Below are positions 47,206-56,234 of a stretch of DNA of 64,000 nucleotides, in pieces. Source of the DNA: Desulfobacter postgatei 2ac9 (GTDB lineage Bacteria > Desulfobacterota > Desulfobacteria > Desulfobacterales > Desulfobacteraceae); NCBI RefSeq assembly GCF_000233695.2, contig NZ_CM001488.1, positions 1,980,303 to 2,044,302 on the forward strand, in the 5' to 3' direction. Below the pieces are notes generated by a model. It made no database searches, was not told the DNA's origin, and saw only the letters and a list, made by a program, of their open reading frames with translations. How positions within the stretch are numbered: position 1 is the first letter of the stretch; each line of letters begins with the position of its first letter. A program made the translations under genes and the position numbers.

Positions 47206-47606
47206 TTTTTCCTGACGCCGCTTGCTATATAATCAACCTCATTTTAAATATTGATGAATTATATAAACCAAACCAGCCCGAATAACAACCCCGCTCAGCG
47301 TAATCGCATGTGACTTGCCTGCAGTTTAAGGGCCATGAAAACAATTGAGGGTCTACCCCCAGAGATTGCAGTGGTCTGAAATCCGGAACCTAAGCATTCA
47401 TATGCGTGTTGTGTATAGGAGCAGCTTTTGTTTTTCAGAAGCTTGATGGCCAAGATTATCAATAATAGTTCCGGGGCTAAATTCCACATGGTGAACATTT
47501 TGATATTGATGTAGTCCACAGTGGGAATTTGAATTGCCCCCACAATACTTCTGCTATTAAATACTGTTTTTAAATAGGCCTAAACGTGAAATAATACAAA
47601 GTCCAC
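47206..47606. other. Intergenic region at the left edge of the cassette array
   Basis: About 400 bases between the HTH-EIIA gene and the first attC-like site. An 82-codon minus-strand frame (47295-47543, GTG start) can be opened here with a hydrophobic stretch, but it has no ribosome site or family likeness. The part around 47320-47470 may be an old mobile-element fragment, which I cannot name. Confidence 0.4.
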
Positions 47607-47688
47607 ACTTAACGTTGAGTTAAGCGGCTGCCGAGCAGCCCAAAAAACTTCCGACGGTTGATACCCGTCTTCAACTCATTTGTTGGAG
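47607..47688 (-). repeat. attC-like site G (distal end of cassette array)
   Basis: In minus orientation it runs from CTCCAAC to a consensus R' box GTTAAGT (47613-47607). Inner arms TGAGTTGAAG and CTTAACTCA are inverted, and a GGCTGCTCGGCAGCC hairpin lies between them. The R'' box is imperfect and the reciprocal-box rule is not met with site F, so this is the weakest site of the set. Confidence 0.45.
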
Positions 47689-47828
47689 GAACCCGATCCA
47701 TCGGGTGAGTTTTGCACGACGCCCCCCTTGGGTAAAAGCCCCGAAGCCCTCTCTGTCCGCCCGTCAGGGCTTCGTCCAATCGAGATGCTGGACGAAGTCA
47801 GCACCGCGATTCACGGCGGCGGAGCCGC
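47689..47828 (-). ncRNA. ORF-less cassette with strong secondary structure
   Basis: Between sites G and F there is no convincing gene but several strong stems. CCCGA/TCGGG lies at 47692-47705. GAAGCCCT (47743-47750) pairs with AGGGCTTC (47766-47773). GTCCA/TGGAC lies at 47774-47793. A perfect 11-bp stem, TTCACGGCGGC (47810-47820) with GCCGCCGTGAA (47824-47834), abuts site F. A frame open on the plus strand has no ribosome site. It could be a structured RNA cassette or overlapping folded recombination sites; neither is proven, and the strand follows the cassette direction. Confidence 0.35.
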
Positions 47829-47889
47829 CGTGAACGTTGCGGTCACTGGCCGCGAGGAACGAGCGGTCCTGTGCACTGGATGGTTAACC
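47829..47889 (-). repeat. attC-like site F (after toxin gene)
   Basis: R'' GGTTAAC (47889-47883 region) contains the TAA stop of the mazF-like gene. Inverted arms GTGCACAGGACCGC and GCGGCCAGTGACC follow, then a degenerate R' GTTCACG. The R'' box is the exact reverse complement of the R' box of site E (GTTAACC), as expected for one cassette. Confidence 0.6.
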
Positions 47890-48222
47890 GCCAATTATTT
47901 CATTCAACCCCTCAATGATGAGCGTCAACTCTTCGTCGGATGCTTTTGATATCCTTTTGCCGATTCGTTCTGTAGACAGGATTCGAATCTGGCTGATCTT
48001 TACCCACGATTTTTTGGGAAGCTTGGCGTCCACAAGTTCCATAGTTAGTGGATAGCCTGCATTTTGCCGCTGGCTGGTGATCGCGACGGCAATTACAGTG
48101 CCCGATCTCTCGTTAAATACATTGTGACTTAAAATGAGAACAGGGCGTAAACCGCCCTGTTCACTTCCAATGACTGGATTTAAATCTGCCCAATGAATGT
48201 TACCCCTTAATATTGCGGCCAT
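47884..48222 (-). CDS. MazF/PemK-family endoribonuclease toxin
   Basis: A 112-residue toxin with the MazF core: RGNIHWADLNPVIGSEQGGLRPVLIL, AVAITSQ and WVKISQIRILS. MazF toxins cleave mRNA at short motifs when their antitoxin is degraded. It overlaps the RHH antitoxin gene by 16 bases. Its stop codon lies inside the R'' box of attC-like site F. Toxin-antitoxin pairs are common stabilising cargo of integron arrays. Confidence 0.93.
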   Translation of the reverse strand: MAAILRGNIHWADLNPVIGSEQGGLRPVLILSHNVFNERSGTVIAVAITSQRQNAGYPLTMELVDAKLPKKSWVKISQIRILSTERIGKRISKASDEELTLIIEGLNEIIGG

Positions 48223-48449
48223 TCTTCCAACTCCGATGAGAAGCCTTCCTCAGCTAAAGACTGTTCGAATTTAGGGTCAAGCTTGGAGCACTCCTGCGCA
48301 AGACGGGTTTTCTCAATGCGCATAAGTTTTTCAGCAACGGCCTGTTGAATGGCGTTGCTACGGCTTGAAAAAAATTTTGATTTGACAAGCATATCAAGCT
48401 GTTTAAGTGTTTTATCGTCAATTGTAATTGCAATTTTTGATACTGGCAT
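48207..48449 (-). CDS. Ribbon-helix-helix antitoxin
   Basis: An 80-residue protein. Its N-terminal half is a ribbon-helix-helix DNA-binding domain (KIAITIDDKTLKQLDMLVKSKFFSSRSNAIQQAV), and its acidic C-terminal tail should wrap around the toxin. It probably neutralises the downstream MazF-like toxin and represses the pair. ATG 48449 is chosen because GGAGGTG lies 6 bases upstream; the GTG at 48458 is part of that ribosome site. Confidence 0.9.
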   Translation of the reverse strand: MPVSKIAITIDDKTLKQLDMLVKSKFFSSRSNAIQQAVAEKLMRIEKTRLAQECSKLDPKFEQSLAEEGFSSELEEWPQY

Positions 48450-48514
48450 TTTTATCACCTCCGAGTATGATAATAAATCATACCCTATGTTTTTTCAAGC
48501 TAAATTTTTCTGAC

Positions 48515-48585
48515 GGTTAACGATAAGTTCACCGGCTGCAATGGAGTGCAGCGGAATTGCCGTCCGGTGCAGCGCTTGGTTGGCC
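48515..48585 (-). repeat. attC-like site E (after methyltransferase)
   Basis: A 71-bp imperfect inverted repeat. R'' is GGCCAAC (48585-48579), arms are CACCGGACGGCAAT and ATTGCAGCCGGTG, and R' is GTTAACC (48521-48515). The last 18 codons of the methyltransferase run through it. R'' is the exact reverse complement of the R' of site D (GTTGGCC). Confidence 0.85.
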
Positions 48586-49503
48586 GATTTCTTCAAGCTT
48601 TTTCTTTGCCGGGCGTACTTGGTAAAGTTGCTGCTCTTCTCTGACGCAGAGTTGCTTTTCCGTTTGAATCAATTTTTCGAATTTTAATTCAGACTTATCA
48701 AACAAATCTTGGCTTTCAGCCTTAAGGTAACGCGCAGCCAGGCGGCAATAATCAGAGTCTATTTCAATGCCAACACTGTTACGCCCGCATTTTAATGCAG
48801 CAACCATGCTCGTTCCAGAACCACAGAAAGGGTCAAGGACAGTATCTTCAACGAAAGAAAACATCCTTATTAATCTATTTGCTAATTCCAATGGATAAGG
48901 TGCTGGATGATTTTTAAGAGATGTGCCTGGCAAGTTCCAAATCTGCTGGAACCAACGATTAAAATCTTCTTTGTTGATCATGCTTTTTTCACGTTGTTTC
49001 TCCGTTGGTTTCCTATACCCCCCTGGTTTTCTTTGCATAAGAATAAATTCAATATCATTTTTTATTATTGCATTCGGTTCATAGGGTTTGCCAAGAAATT
49101 TTGATCCATTGGTAACCTCATATGATGCATTCGCTATTTTATGCCAAATTATGGGGTTTAGGTTGTCAAACCCGATTTTCCTACAAAGTACACAAATGTC
49201 TGAATGAAGAGGAAAAACAAGGTGTCTTCCAAATTTTCGCCTTGAAACACAAACATCCCCAACCACACAAACAAGCCTGCCGCCTGGAACTAGAATCCGA
49301 AATACATGTTCCCATACCCTTTTAATTTCCTTCAAAAAGCATTCATAATCCTCGATGTGGCCTAATTGATTTGGATTGTCATTATATTTTTTTAAATTCC
49401 AGTAAGGCGGAGAAGTAAGAACCAGATGAACAGATTCATCTGGTAAAAACGAAAGGTCTCTTGCATCACCATTGATTAATCTATGAATTGTTGTATTTTG
49501 CAC
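48529..49503 (-). CDS. Beta-class DNA (cytosine-N4 or adenine-N6) methyltransferase
   Basis: A 324-residue amino-methyltransferase. Motif IV TSPPYW is at residues 30-35, and the SAM-binding motif DPFCGSGTSMVAAL comes later (about 235-250). That order defines the beta class. TSPPY-type motifs occur in both N4-cytosine and N6-adenine enzymes. It should protect DNA against the adjacent endonuclease. It starts with GTG overlapping the endonuclease stop (TAGTG), with GGAGG upstream. The C-terminal about 18 residues (GQPSAAPDGNSAALHCSR) are encoded by attC-like site E, so the original C-terminus was probably replaced or extended by the site. Confidence 0.92.
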   Translation of the reverse strand: MQNTTIHRLINGDARDLSFLPDESVHLVLTSPPYWNLKKYNDNPNQLGHIEDYECFLKEIKRVWEHVFRILVPGGRLVCVVGDVCVSRRKFGRHLVFPLHSDICVLCRKIGFDNLNPIIWHKIANASYEVTNGSKFLGKPYEPNAIIKNDIEFILMQRKPGGYRKPTEKQREKSMINKEDFNRWFQQIWNLPGTSLKNHPAPYPLELANRLIRMFSFVEDTVLDPFCGSGTSMVAALKCGRNSVGIEIDSDYCRLAARYLKAESQDLFDKSELKFEKLIQTEKQLCVREEQQLYQVRPAKKKLEEIGQPSAAPDGNSAALHCSR

Positions 49504-50234
49504 TATGAAATAAATCCTCCAACGTGTGCTATTATTGCGTGTGCAAAATTTTTGACAGATAATTCTTCAGAAGGAGTTGAAAATATCCCTTCTGGGCCAT
49601 CAGTACGATTTGAAGTTATGAAAGCCGATGCTGTATAGTGCCTTTCTAATACAAGTTTTCTACAGAAAATTTCATATCGCTTCATATACGAAGCACCTTT
49701 AAATTCTGGGAATACATGAAAATGAGGTTCTCTGACACGAACTGGTCGTGTTGATGCTTGACAGTCTTCAAGCATAAAGAAATATCCCAAAAAAGGTTGT
49801 GGACTTGTATGAAATGCGCCCTCTCTATATGCGGTCCATAAATCAAGAGCACTGCCCATTGCCTCTTCAGTCCGATTATTGAAGTTATTACCAAATGAGG
49901 GGCCTACTTGTGATTTGGCTTCAATTGCGGCAATAAGTTTTCCATCCTTTACAACGAGAAGATCCCATTCCTTTGTTGGTCGGAAATATCCTGGCAGATC
50001 AAGTGCGCCTTTTCTCTGAATGAAATGCGCATCTAAACCCGTAGAAATAATAAGTCGTGCAAAAAGTTCTATAAAACCATCCATTTGGGCACCGCCAGTG
50101 ACAGCTCCGCGAAGGCCATAATCGACTTTTCCACTTTTCTTTTGTTTTTCTTGTTGTGAAAGTCTTGTGTCCCAGTAATGGGATACTGCGGCGCCTATCA
50201 TTTCTTCAATATTTTCAGGTATTTTTAAAGCCAT
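49503..50234 (-). CDS. XhoI/PaeR7I-family type II restriction endonuclease
   Basis: A 243-residue enzyme resembling XhoI and PaeR7I along its length (DGFIELFARLI, LPGYFRPTKEWDLLVV, KSQVGPSFGNNFNNRTEEA, LWTAYREGAF). Relatives cut CTCGAG. The catalytic residues are likely D91 and E105-x-K107 of a PD-(D/E)xK fold. XhoI and PaeR7I normally pair with a larger N6-adenine methyltransferase, so the pairing here is different. ATG 50234 is preferred over a GTG three bases upstream. The pair occupies one cassette. Confidence 0.9.
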   Translation of the reverse strand: MALKIPENIEEMIGAAVSHYWDTRLSQQEKQKKSGKVDYGLRGAVTGGAQMDGFIELFARLIISTGLDAHFIQRKGALDLPGYFRPTKEWDLLVVKDGKLIAAIEAKSQVGPSFGNNFNNRTEEAMGSALDLWTAYREGAFHTSPQPFLGYFFMLEDCQASTRPVRVREPHFHVFPEFKGASYMKRYEIFCRKLVLERHYTASAFITSNRTDGPEGIFSTPSEELSVKNFAHAIIAHVGGFIS

Positions 50235-50287
50235 CACTATTCAACCTTATCATTATGATTATATTCTGCAAAAACAAATTATTCACC

Positions 50288-50359
50288 GGCCAACGCTTTG
50301 CTCACCGGTAAATTAGGAGCGCAGCGAGTAATTTATCCGCGTGCAGCAACTTATTATAC
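50288..50359 (-). repeat. attC-like site D (after helicase)
   Basis: A 72-bp imperfect inverted repeat. R'' GTATAAT (50359-50353) differs by one base from consensus. Arms are TTGCTGCACGCGGATAAATTA and CTTTGCTCACCGGTAAATTA (given here in the same sense), and R' is GTTGGCC (50294-50288). The R'' box matches the reverse complement of the R' of site C with one change. Confidence 0.82.
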
Positions 50360-50377
50360 GGCATTTGGCTCGACAGC

Positions 50378-52582
50378 TCAAACAAGGCTGCCTAATATCC
50401 ACTGTTTAGTAGCCCTAGAATTAAAAGATTTTCTCCCGTACCCCACGGTTAGCAACTCTTCAGGCAGATACTCATCATACTTTTCAATTAGCTTTTGCTG
50501 AATAGAAAGTGTTCTCGAAAGTTCGGTTTCATCCGGTAGTACACCATTTGCTATATCTATTAAGCAATTCTTTATGTCATCCGCATTAGAATTTTGTACT
50601 TCAATAACACCAGCAAAAACGCTACATAAAAAACCGCTTCGAATGAGTAAAACAGCAAGGGTATTAACGACTTTATCACCCATCCATGAGAAAATATAAC
50701 AGTGCTTACCATTTTGATAGACGGGTTGATATTCAAGGTTGGCTTCTTTAAAAAAGTACGCTCCTTCTATAAATAACTGCCTTCCGGGATTATCCACAAA
50801 ATCTATTTTCTGATTGCCAATCTCAATACGATAGTCACCAGTTCGATAGATACTTAACATCTCTTGTCGAACCCTGTCATGAATCGACATGCCGCTACCG
50901 TTAAATTTTGGAGGTTTACCGCCTTTTGTAGCACTCACGTAGATTACTTTCTTTTCATCATCAATATCCGTGACCTTCCACCTACGACCACCAAATATAA
51001 TGTGCTGATCTTTTAGAATTAGCGAATCAACGGGTAGCGTTCCAAGTGTTTTGCTTCCGGCAACAATGCGGAATTCCTCAGGTGTTTTAAAGACCGCATA
51101 GAAGGTATAGGAATTGGTAAGACGTTCGCCTTCACTTCCTAAGACTAGTTCACCGCTATTGAGTTGTTGTATTAACTGAACTGTTCCCATATGGGACAAG
51201 AGGGTCTTGAAGTGATGAATAGATATTTCTTTGAATGATCCTTGCTCACACAATAAAGAGTACAATTGATCTGCTCTGACGCTTCCCCACTGTGCTATTA
51301 CGGCAAGAATCTGGTGTAAAAGTGTTGAGAGGTGCATTTGCTCTGTATCTGCTGGTTCAAACCAATTCTCTACGATAAGTAACCGTATCATTGCTAATGA
51401 CTGAACCAACTCTAATCTAAGACCATCTACAATATTAGATTTATCACTCAGTTCATTTTCAGCGATGAGCATTCGTAAAATAGATGGTGAATTTCTTCTT
51501 CCGGATCGACCTAAGCGCTGACGTAAGCTTGATACCGAGTGTGGAGCGGTAACCTGAATAACAGAACTTACTTTGCCGATGTCGATACCTAACTCTAGGG
51601 TCATGGTACAAATGGCAGTAGTAGGTAGGGTCTCTTTTTGTAATCTAGCTTCTAAAGTTTCTCGCAGTTCCTTGGCTAAAGAACCATGATGTGGGAAAAA
51701 TTCATTCGGTACGACTTGCTGTTCGCATAAATCGCTTAACTGCGCAGCAATACTTTCTGTACGGCTTCGGCTATTCGCAAAAACCAAATGTGAGTCGCCT
51801 CTACAGAGTTTATAAATTTCCTGACAAATCCGTTGTTCGGCAGAGGTGCGTGTTTCATCTGCCATGATATCTATCGGTTCTAAATATCCCTTCACCTGAA
51901 CCTTAATAGTGCTTTGCTGCTTACTGCTGGTAATGGTTTCACAAGGCAGACTATTATTTGGCCTGAGAGAATGAGGAACTTTTTCAAGCTCTCCGAGAGT
52001 CGCACTTAACGCAACTCGTGGAATAGGATTGGAGATTCGACCAGTAATATGTTCAAGACGGATAAGTAGGGAAAGTAATTGCTGACCCCGTTCTGTTCCG
52101 ATAAACGCATGAAATTCATCAATGACGATATATTTGAGTGAGGTGAAGGATTGTTTTACCCATCCCGGCTCCCTGACTAAGAGGGATTCTAAGGATTCAG
52201 GGGTAATAAGGAGAATGCCGGAAGGATTATTTCTGGCTTTCTTCTTTTTGGATTGAAGGCTATCACCATGCCACGGCGTAACCTGCATATCCAACATTTC
52301 ACTTAAGCTTTCCAGCCTGCGGTACTGATCGTTAATCAGCGCCTTTAAGGGACTTATATACAGAATTCCAAAGCCGTTTTCCTCTTCGGCTATTGCACTA
52401 CATGCTGGTAGAAAAAAAGCTTCTGTTTTACCTGCCGCCGTTGATGCGCTAATCAGAACATCTCTATCACCTGACAAAATAGGTGCGATTGCCCGTTTCT
52501 GTATTTCTCTTAGATCAGGCCATCCCTGATTAAACAACCATTTTTGTACACGCTTATCAAGGCGCTGATATTCCTCTATCAT
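50378..52582 (-). CDS. Shango-like DEAD/DEAH helicase (SngC-like)
   Basis: A 734-residue superfamily 2 helicase of the Lhr-like type. Motif I is ASTAAGKTE (residues 46-54), motif II IDEFHAF, with SATLGEL and the RQRLGRSGRR motif VI. A long C-terminal part with winged-helix-like and beta domains follows. With the upstream ATPase and TerB protein it matches the published three-gene Shango anti-phage system (SngA TerB, SngB ATPase, SngC helicase). ATG overlaps the ATPase stop by four bases (ATGA). The mechanism is not established, but DNA translocation or unwinding is implied by the motifs. It sits in one integron-like cassette. Confidence 0.9.
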   Translation of the reverse strand: MIEEYQRLDKRVQKWLFNQGWPDLREIQKRAIAPILSGDRDVLISASTAAGKTEAFFLPACSAIAEEENGFGILYISPLKALINDQYRRLESLSEMLDMQVTPWHGDSLQSKKKKARNNPSGILLITPESLESLLVREPGWVKQSFTSLKYIVIDEFHAFIGTERGQQLLSLLIRLEHITGRISNPIPRVALSATLGELEKVPHSLRPNNSLPCETITSSKQQSTIKVQVKGYLEPIDIMADETRTSAEQRICQEIYKLCRGDSHLVFANSRSRTESIAAQLSDLCEQQVVPNEFFPHHGSLAKELRETLEARLQKETLPTTAICTMTLELGIDIGKVSSVIQVTAPHSVSSLRQRLGRSGRRNSPSILRMLIAENELSDKSNIVDGLRLELVQSLAMIRLLIVENWFEPADTEQMHLSTLLHQILAVIAQWGSVRADQLYSLLCEQGSFKEISIHHFKTLLSHMGTVQLIQQLNSGELVLGSEGERLTNSYTFYAVFKTPEEFRIVAGSKTLGTLPVDSLILKDQHIIFGGRRWKVTDIDDEKKVIYVSATKGGKPPKFNGSGMSIHDRVRQEMLSIYRTGDYRIEIGNQKIDFVDNPGRQLFIEGAYFFKEANLEYQPVYQNGKHCYIFSWMGDKVVNTLAVLLIRSGFLCSVFAGVIEVQNSNADDIKNCLIDIANGVLPDETELSRTLSIQQKLIEKYDEYLPEELLTVGYGRKSFNSRATKQWILGSLV

Positions 52583-53904
52583 AATTTGAAATCAGCTAAT
52601 CCGCCAGAGTTCATAATTTCGATAGTCTCTTCGTCCACCATAATTTCATCTGTATCACTTGGACGATCATCCTCAATCGTAATTGATTGAACTAACTGCG
52701 ACCATTGCATAGAAGGGTTTTGCTCCAAGACTGCCAGCATATCTAAAAATGCTTTGATGGTATTTCTTGGCGTACGGAAATAAGCATCCCCGATAGTCTG
52801 GCTGCAATGGTGTAGAAATGATTTTAGGGCATCATCTGGAACAAGATATTTAGACGTGTCGCCTTCGGCAAATACATGGCGCAAGTTCTTCAGGAGAATA
52901 TAGAGTTCTTCAGGTGTTAAACTCGATAGGTGAAGTGCTGGAGAGGAGTAATCAATCACACCTGCTCGCTGTGCAAAGCTGTTTTCAGCTAAACGGGATT
53001 GCAGCGCTTCATAACTATATAACCCTCTGCGGGGATCTAGTAAAAACTCCGGTGTACCACCCAGTAGAAATCCGAGATATTCTGCCGAACCCTGAAGGCA
53101 GTCATTTAAAATCCGTAGAATCTGCTCATAGTTAGATGTGCGTGCTTGCGTGCTGCTCAATTTATACAGATTGACCATCTCATCCAGATTAACGAGTAAG
53201 CCTTCATAGCCTGCCTGACGTACAAATAGGCTCATAAGTTTTAACGCATCATAAAACGAGTTGTCCGAAATAATCGTTCTGACATCAAGATCCCTTCGGG
53301 CATCGGTCTTTGTAGTGTATTCAGCACGTAGCCAACGAATAGCATTTGTTTTTAGTTCTTCATTATCCTGCTCATGGCCGTTCCAGTAAGCATCAATGAC
53401 TTTTGCAAAATCATACCCGCCAACCAGTTCTGATAAAGAGGCTAATTTTTGATGTATTACTGTTGAAACGTTAGTGTTCTTTTCATCTGCTTCTTTACGA
53501 GCCTGAGTTACAAACCGTTCTACAACATTAGCTAATGCATTTCCATCCGGCTTATTACGGGTTGCCAGATTCCTCATAAGTTCGGAATATAGATTTCGTG
53601 CCTGACCTGAAGAAGCCTGTACACGTCGATCCGGTGAAAGATCCGCATTGACCGTTACCAGTTTCTTTTCAAGGGCAATGGAACGTACTACGCTCAGAAA
53701 AAATGTCTTCCCTGAGCCATAATCGCCAATGATAAGTCTGAATGCTGCACCACCCTCAGAAATTCTTTCGATGTCCTTATACAACGCTTTAACTTCATTA
53801 CTTCGACCTACCTGAATGTGCTGAACCCCGATCTTAGGAGTCACGCCTGATTTCAGTGATTGAATGATTGCGTCACGTTCTTTTAACCGGATACGTTTTT
53901 CCAT
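52579..53904 (-). CDS. Shango-like ATPase (SngB-like, DUF2791/BrxD-related)
   Basis: A 441-residue AAA-type ATPase. It has Walker A GDYGSGKT (residues 60-67), a Walker B-like LVNLDEMVNLY and an Arg-containing C-terminal helical part. It belongs to the P-loop group DUF2791 that includes BrxD of BREX. It starts 5 bases after the TerB gene stop and overlaps the helicase start. In Shango, ATPase, TerB protein and helicase work together against phage; energy-dependent loading of the helicase is a reasonable guess but unproven. Confidence 0.9.
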   Translation of the reverse strand: MEKRIRLKERDAIIQSLKSGVTPKIGVQHIQVGRSNEVKALYKDIERISEGGAAFRLIIGDYGSGKTFFLSVVRSIALEKKLVTVNADLSPDRRVQASSGQARNLYSELMRNLATRNKPDGNALANVVERFVTQARKEADEKNTNVSTVIHQKLASLSELVGGYDFAKVIDAYWNGHEQDNEELKTNAIRWLRAEYTTKTDARRDLDVRTIISDNSFYDALKLMSLFVRQAGYEGLLVNLDEMVNLYKLSSTQARTSNYEQILRILNDCLQGSAEYLGFLLGGTPEFLLDPRRGLYSYEALQSRLAENSFAQRAGVIDYSSPALHLSSLTPEELYILLKNLRHVFAEGDTSKYLVPDDALKSFLHHCSQTIGDAYFRTPRNTIKAFLDMLAVLEQNPSMQWSQLVQSITIEDDRPSDTDEIMVDEETIEIMNSGGLADFKL

Positions 53905-53908
53905 AAGT

Positions 53909-56185
53909 TTAACCTTCTATCTCTTCTACGATTTCCTGATCGACATAAATTGCGTCACCATCTTCTTCTATTACAGCTGCATCTGCTTTATCAAACGACC
54001 AGTCATTAATAGTTTCCAATGCTCCGCTAACCATCAGACCTGAATCACGGCACAGCGCCTCCACTTCTTCACGAGTCCATTTATCTTTTCGTATCAGGCT
54101 TTCAAACAAAGCATAATGACGTTTATCAATTCCGATTTCTTCCTCTATAGTAGTGCTGTCCGTAGTTGAGTTACCGGGCTCGCCTGTAGGTTCCTCTTCC
54201 ACGAATATTGCGCCCAACATGCTTTGTACATCTTTGGTTTCTGATTCGTGAATCGCAAGGATACTTTCATTCAACTGGAACGAGGTAGGAGTTGACGAAG
54301 TTGTTTCTGATTGAGAACTTGAAGGTCTTAAACCAGCTTTACCTGATGACATTCCATGAATATCTCCGGTAACAAGGGCTTTATCAAGACCTAACAAGGT
54401 ATAGAGTTTTTCAAGTTGTTTGATTTCTTCTGGATCTATTTTTCCATCCGCCATCGCTACACCGACAAGTATGCGACTAACCGCTGCTTTTTCTGTTTTA
54501 CCTAATGTTTCCAGTCTGGCTTTCAAGCCTGTGATATTTGAAGGTGTATTGAGCCTCCATATTAAGTAGGCGTGTAGTGATTGTTTTTCGGTAGGTGATA
54601 GATTGGTATCGTAGTCAATGAGCTGAGTTAATAAATTTAATTCCGCCTGATCGACATGCGAATCAATTGTGGCAACCATTGCCCCTAGACGGAGTGCCAT
54701 GCCCATTTCACTATAAGCCTTGGATGGTTCAAAGTATTTGCTGTGTCCTTCAGGAAATAGAACCAGTTTTCCATCTGCGCTCGTCTTAGCATGATGGTAA
54801 CGAGTATCAGGAGCTATGCCATAACCCGCTTTTTGAGCAAGGTTCTGAATTAATTCAGCTTCCTTTTTATTGATCTTGGAAGGTAAAGGCGATTTGGTAT
54901 ATGTCCAGAATTCCTCAACATCAACCAGCCCTTTTTTTGTTGAAATAGCATCATCTGCCCATTTCTTAAATTTACCTAAGCCTAGCGTAGCTCTTAAATC
55001 ACTGAGTTCGTCAGGTAATAACAACACGGCTTCAATATCTGTCCGTGAAGTATCCGGTTTGGCAAGATACCTGCTATAAGCATCTAGTTCTGCTGTACAT
55101 TCATCTGCAATGGCAATCAGCTTATTTACAGGACCTTTTAAATTGCTTGGATCGGGAAGATCCTGTTGAGGCAAGGATATACCACGTAGAGAGGAGCTGG
55201 CTGGATGATACTCAATCCTTAACCGTATTTTATTGGGTTTGACAACAATGCCGTCACCATATTTTTTACTATAGAGGCGTGTAAACATCTGGCTGAATTC
55301 ATATCCACAACGCCGTGCTGGTTTCTTTAAATTATAATCTGGATAAAACCGAATCCAAGCCAATGCCAGTTCGGCGGGAATGGGCTTTTCATCATTTACC
55401 GTAGTGGCAAGTCGATGTTTAAATAACAGTGAATCCCTTTGAGGTGTTTTTCCCAGTTCTGGATGTGATACTACGTGAGGACGTAGTAGACACATGATTT
55501 CCAATAGACGTGTTGCATAATTTGAAAAGGAGCGACTACTGCCGTAAATGCCTTTTAATCTTAGAACCTCGTCAAACAACGCTTTAAATTCTGTGTCATC
55601 TACTTCCTGTTTAAGTGAATCAACGGTAATACGCCTTTCAATGCCATAGAAATAAATAAACACATAACCTAAAGGTGTATCTGGATCACTTCTATTTCCA
55701 GATAGCCAACTAAGGAAAGCTCCACGCCCTTTAGGAGTGAGCGATATAAATTTAGGCCAATAGCCTAAACTTTCATCTTCAAATGTGGATGGTTTGTTTT
55801 CAATTTTTAGTGAATCATCAACTAATGAGGCTTCTGTTCCATATCCATCTAATGAACTGAGCTTTCCTCCAAAATAAAAGTTACCACCAGTAATTGCATG
55901 ACCATTGATGATGATAGATTCACTGGATTTTATCCATTTACCAGGTGTTTTGTTTTTGCTTTTTTCCTCGTCATAGGCATATGAAATACTGAAAGTAGCC
56001 AGATCATCGTCATCATAACGATTACTGTTCGCCACAACCCTATTGCTTGTAGCCATGCTTACACTGACCTCATTTTTGGAACTTGGCCTATTATTCTTCT
56101 GAGCTTGTTGTTTTGAGGGCGTTGCCATTGCTTTGATGGCGTAGTACAAAATTACCGCACCTCCTACTAATAACCAAAATTCCAT
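53909..56185 (-). CDS. Shango-like TerB-domain protein (SngA-like)
   Basis: A 758-residue protein. An N-terminal membrane helix (about residues 3-20) is followed by a polar linker and a TerB-N-type domain (about 80-320). A TerB-like helical domain with acidic metal-binding segments lies at about 495-620 (TIDSHVDQAELNLLTQLID, GVAMADGKIDPEEIKQLEKL). A TerB-C domain closes the protein (about 690-750, FESLIRKDKWTREEVEALC). TerB-N/TerB-C proteins with an ATPase and a helicase were noted as a DNA-processing stress module and later shown to be the Shango defence system. The membrane anchor suggests that sensing takes place at the membrane. First gene of the operon. Confidence 0.9.
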   Translation of the reverse strand: MEFWLLVGGAVILYYAIKAMATPSKQQAQKNNRPSSKNEVSVSMATSNRVVANSNRYDDDDLATFSISYAYDEEKSKNKTPGKWIKSSESIIINGHAITGGNFYFGGKLSSLDGYGTEASLVDDSLKIENKPSTFEDESLGYWPKFISLTPKGRGAFLSWLSGNRSDPDTPLGYVFIYFYGIERRITVDSLKQEVDDTEFKALFDEVLRLKGIYGSSRSFSNYATRLLEIMCLLRPHVVSHPELGKTPQRDSLLFKHRLATTVNDEKPIPAELALAWIRFYPDYNLKKPARRCGYEFSQMFTRLYSKKYGDGIVVKPNKIRLRIEYHPASSSLRGISLPQQDLPDPSNLKGPVNKLIAIADECTAELDAYSRYLAKPDTSRTDIEAVLLLPDELSDLRATLGLGKFKKWADDAISTKKGLVDVEEFWTYTKSPLPSKINKKEAELIQNLAQKAGYGIAPDTRYHHAKTSADGKLVLFPEGHSKYFEPSKAYSEMGMALRLGAMVATIDSHVDQAELNLLTQLIDYDTNLSPTEKQSLHAYLIWRLNTPSNITGLKARLETLGKTEKAAVSRILVGVAMADGKIDPEEIKQLEKLYTLLGLDKALVTGDIHGMSSGKAGLRPSSSQSETTSSTPTSFQLNESILAIHESETKDVQSMLGAIFVEEEPTGEPGNSTTDSTTIEEEIGIDKRHYALFESLIRKDKWTREEVEALCRDSGLMVSGALETINDWSFDKADAAVIEEDGDAIYVDQEIVEEIEG

Positions 56186-56234
56186 ATTCGCCTCAATTGT
56201 GATTTTTTGGATTGCACAGTTGTTTCAGCTGCCG

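Noticed and set aside
47295..47543. 82-codon minus-strand ORF left of the array
   Set aside because: GTG start without ribosome site and no family likeness; I left it as part of an unassigned intergenic stretch.
47680..47949. 89-codon plus-strand ORF across the ORF-less cassette and site F
   Set aside because: It opposes the cassette direction, crosses an attC site and the mazF 3' end, and has no ribosome site.
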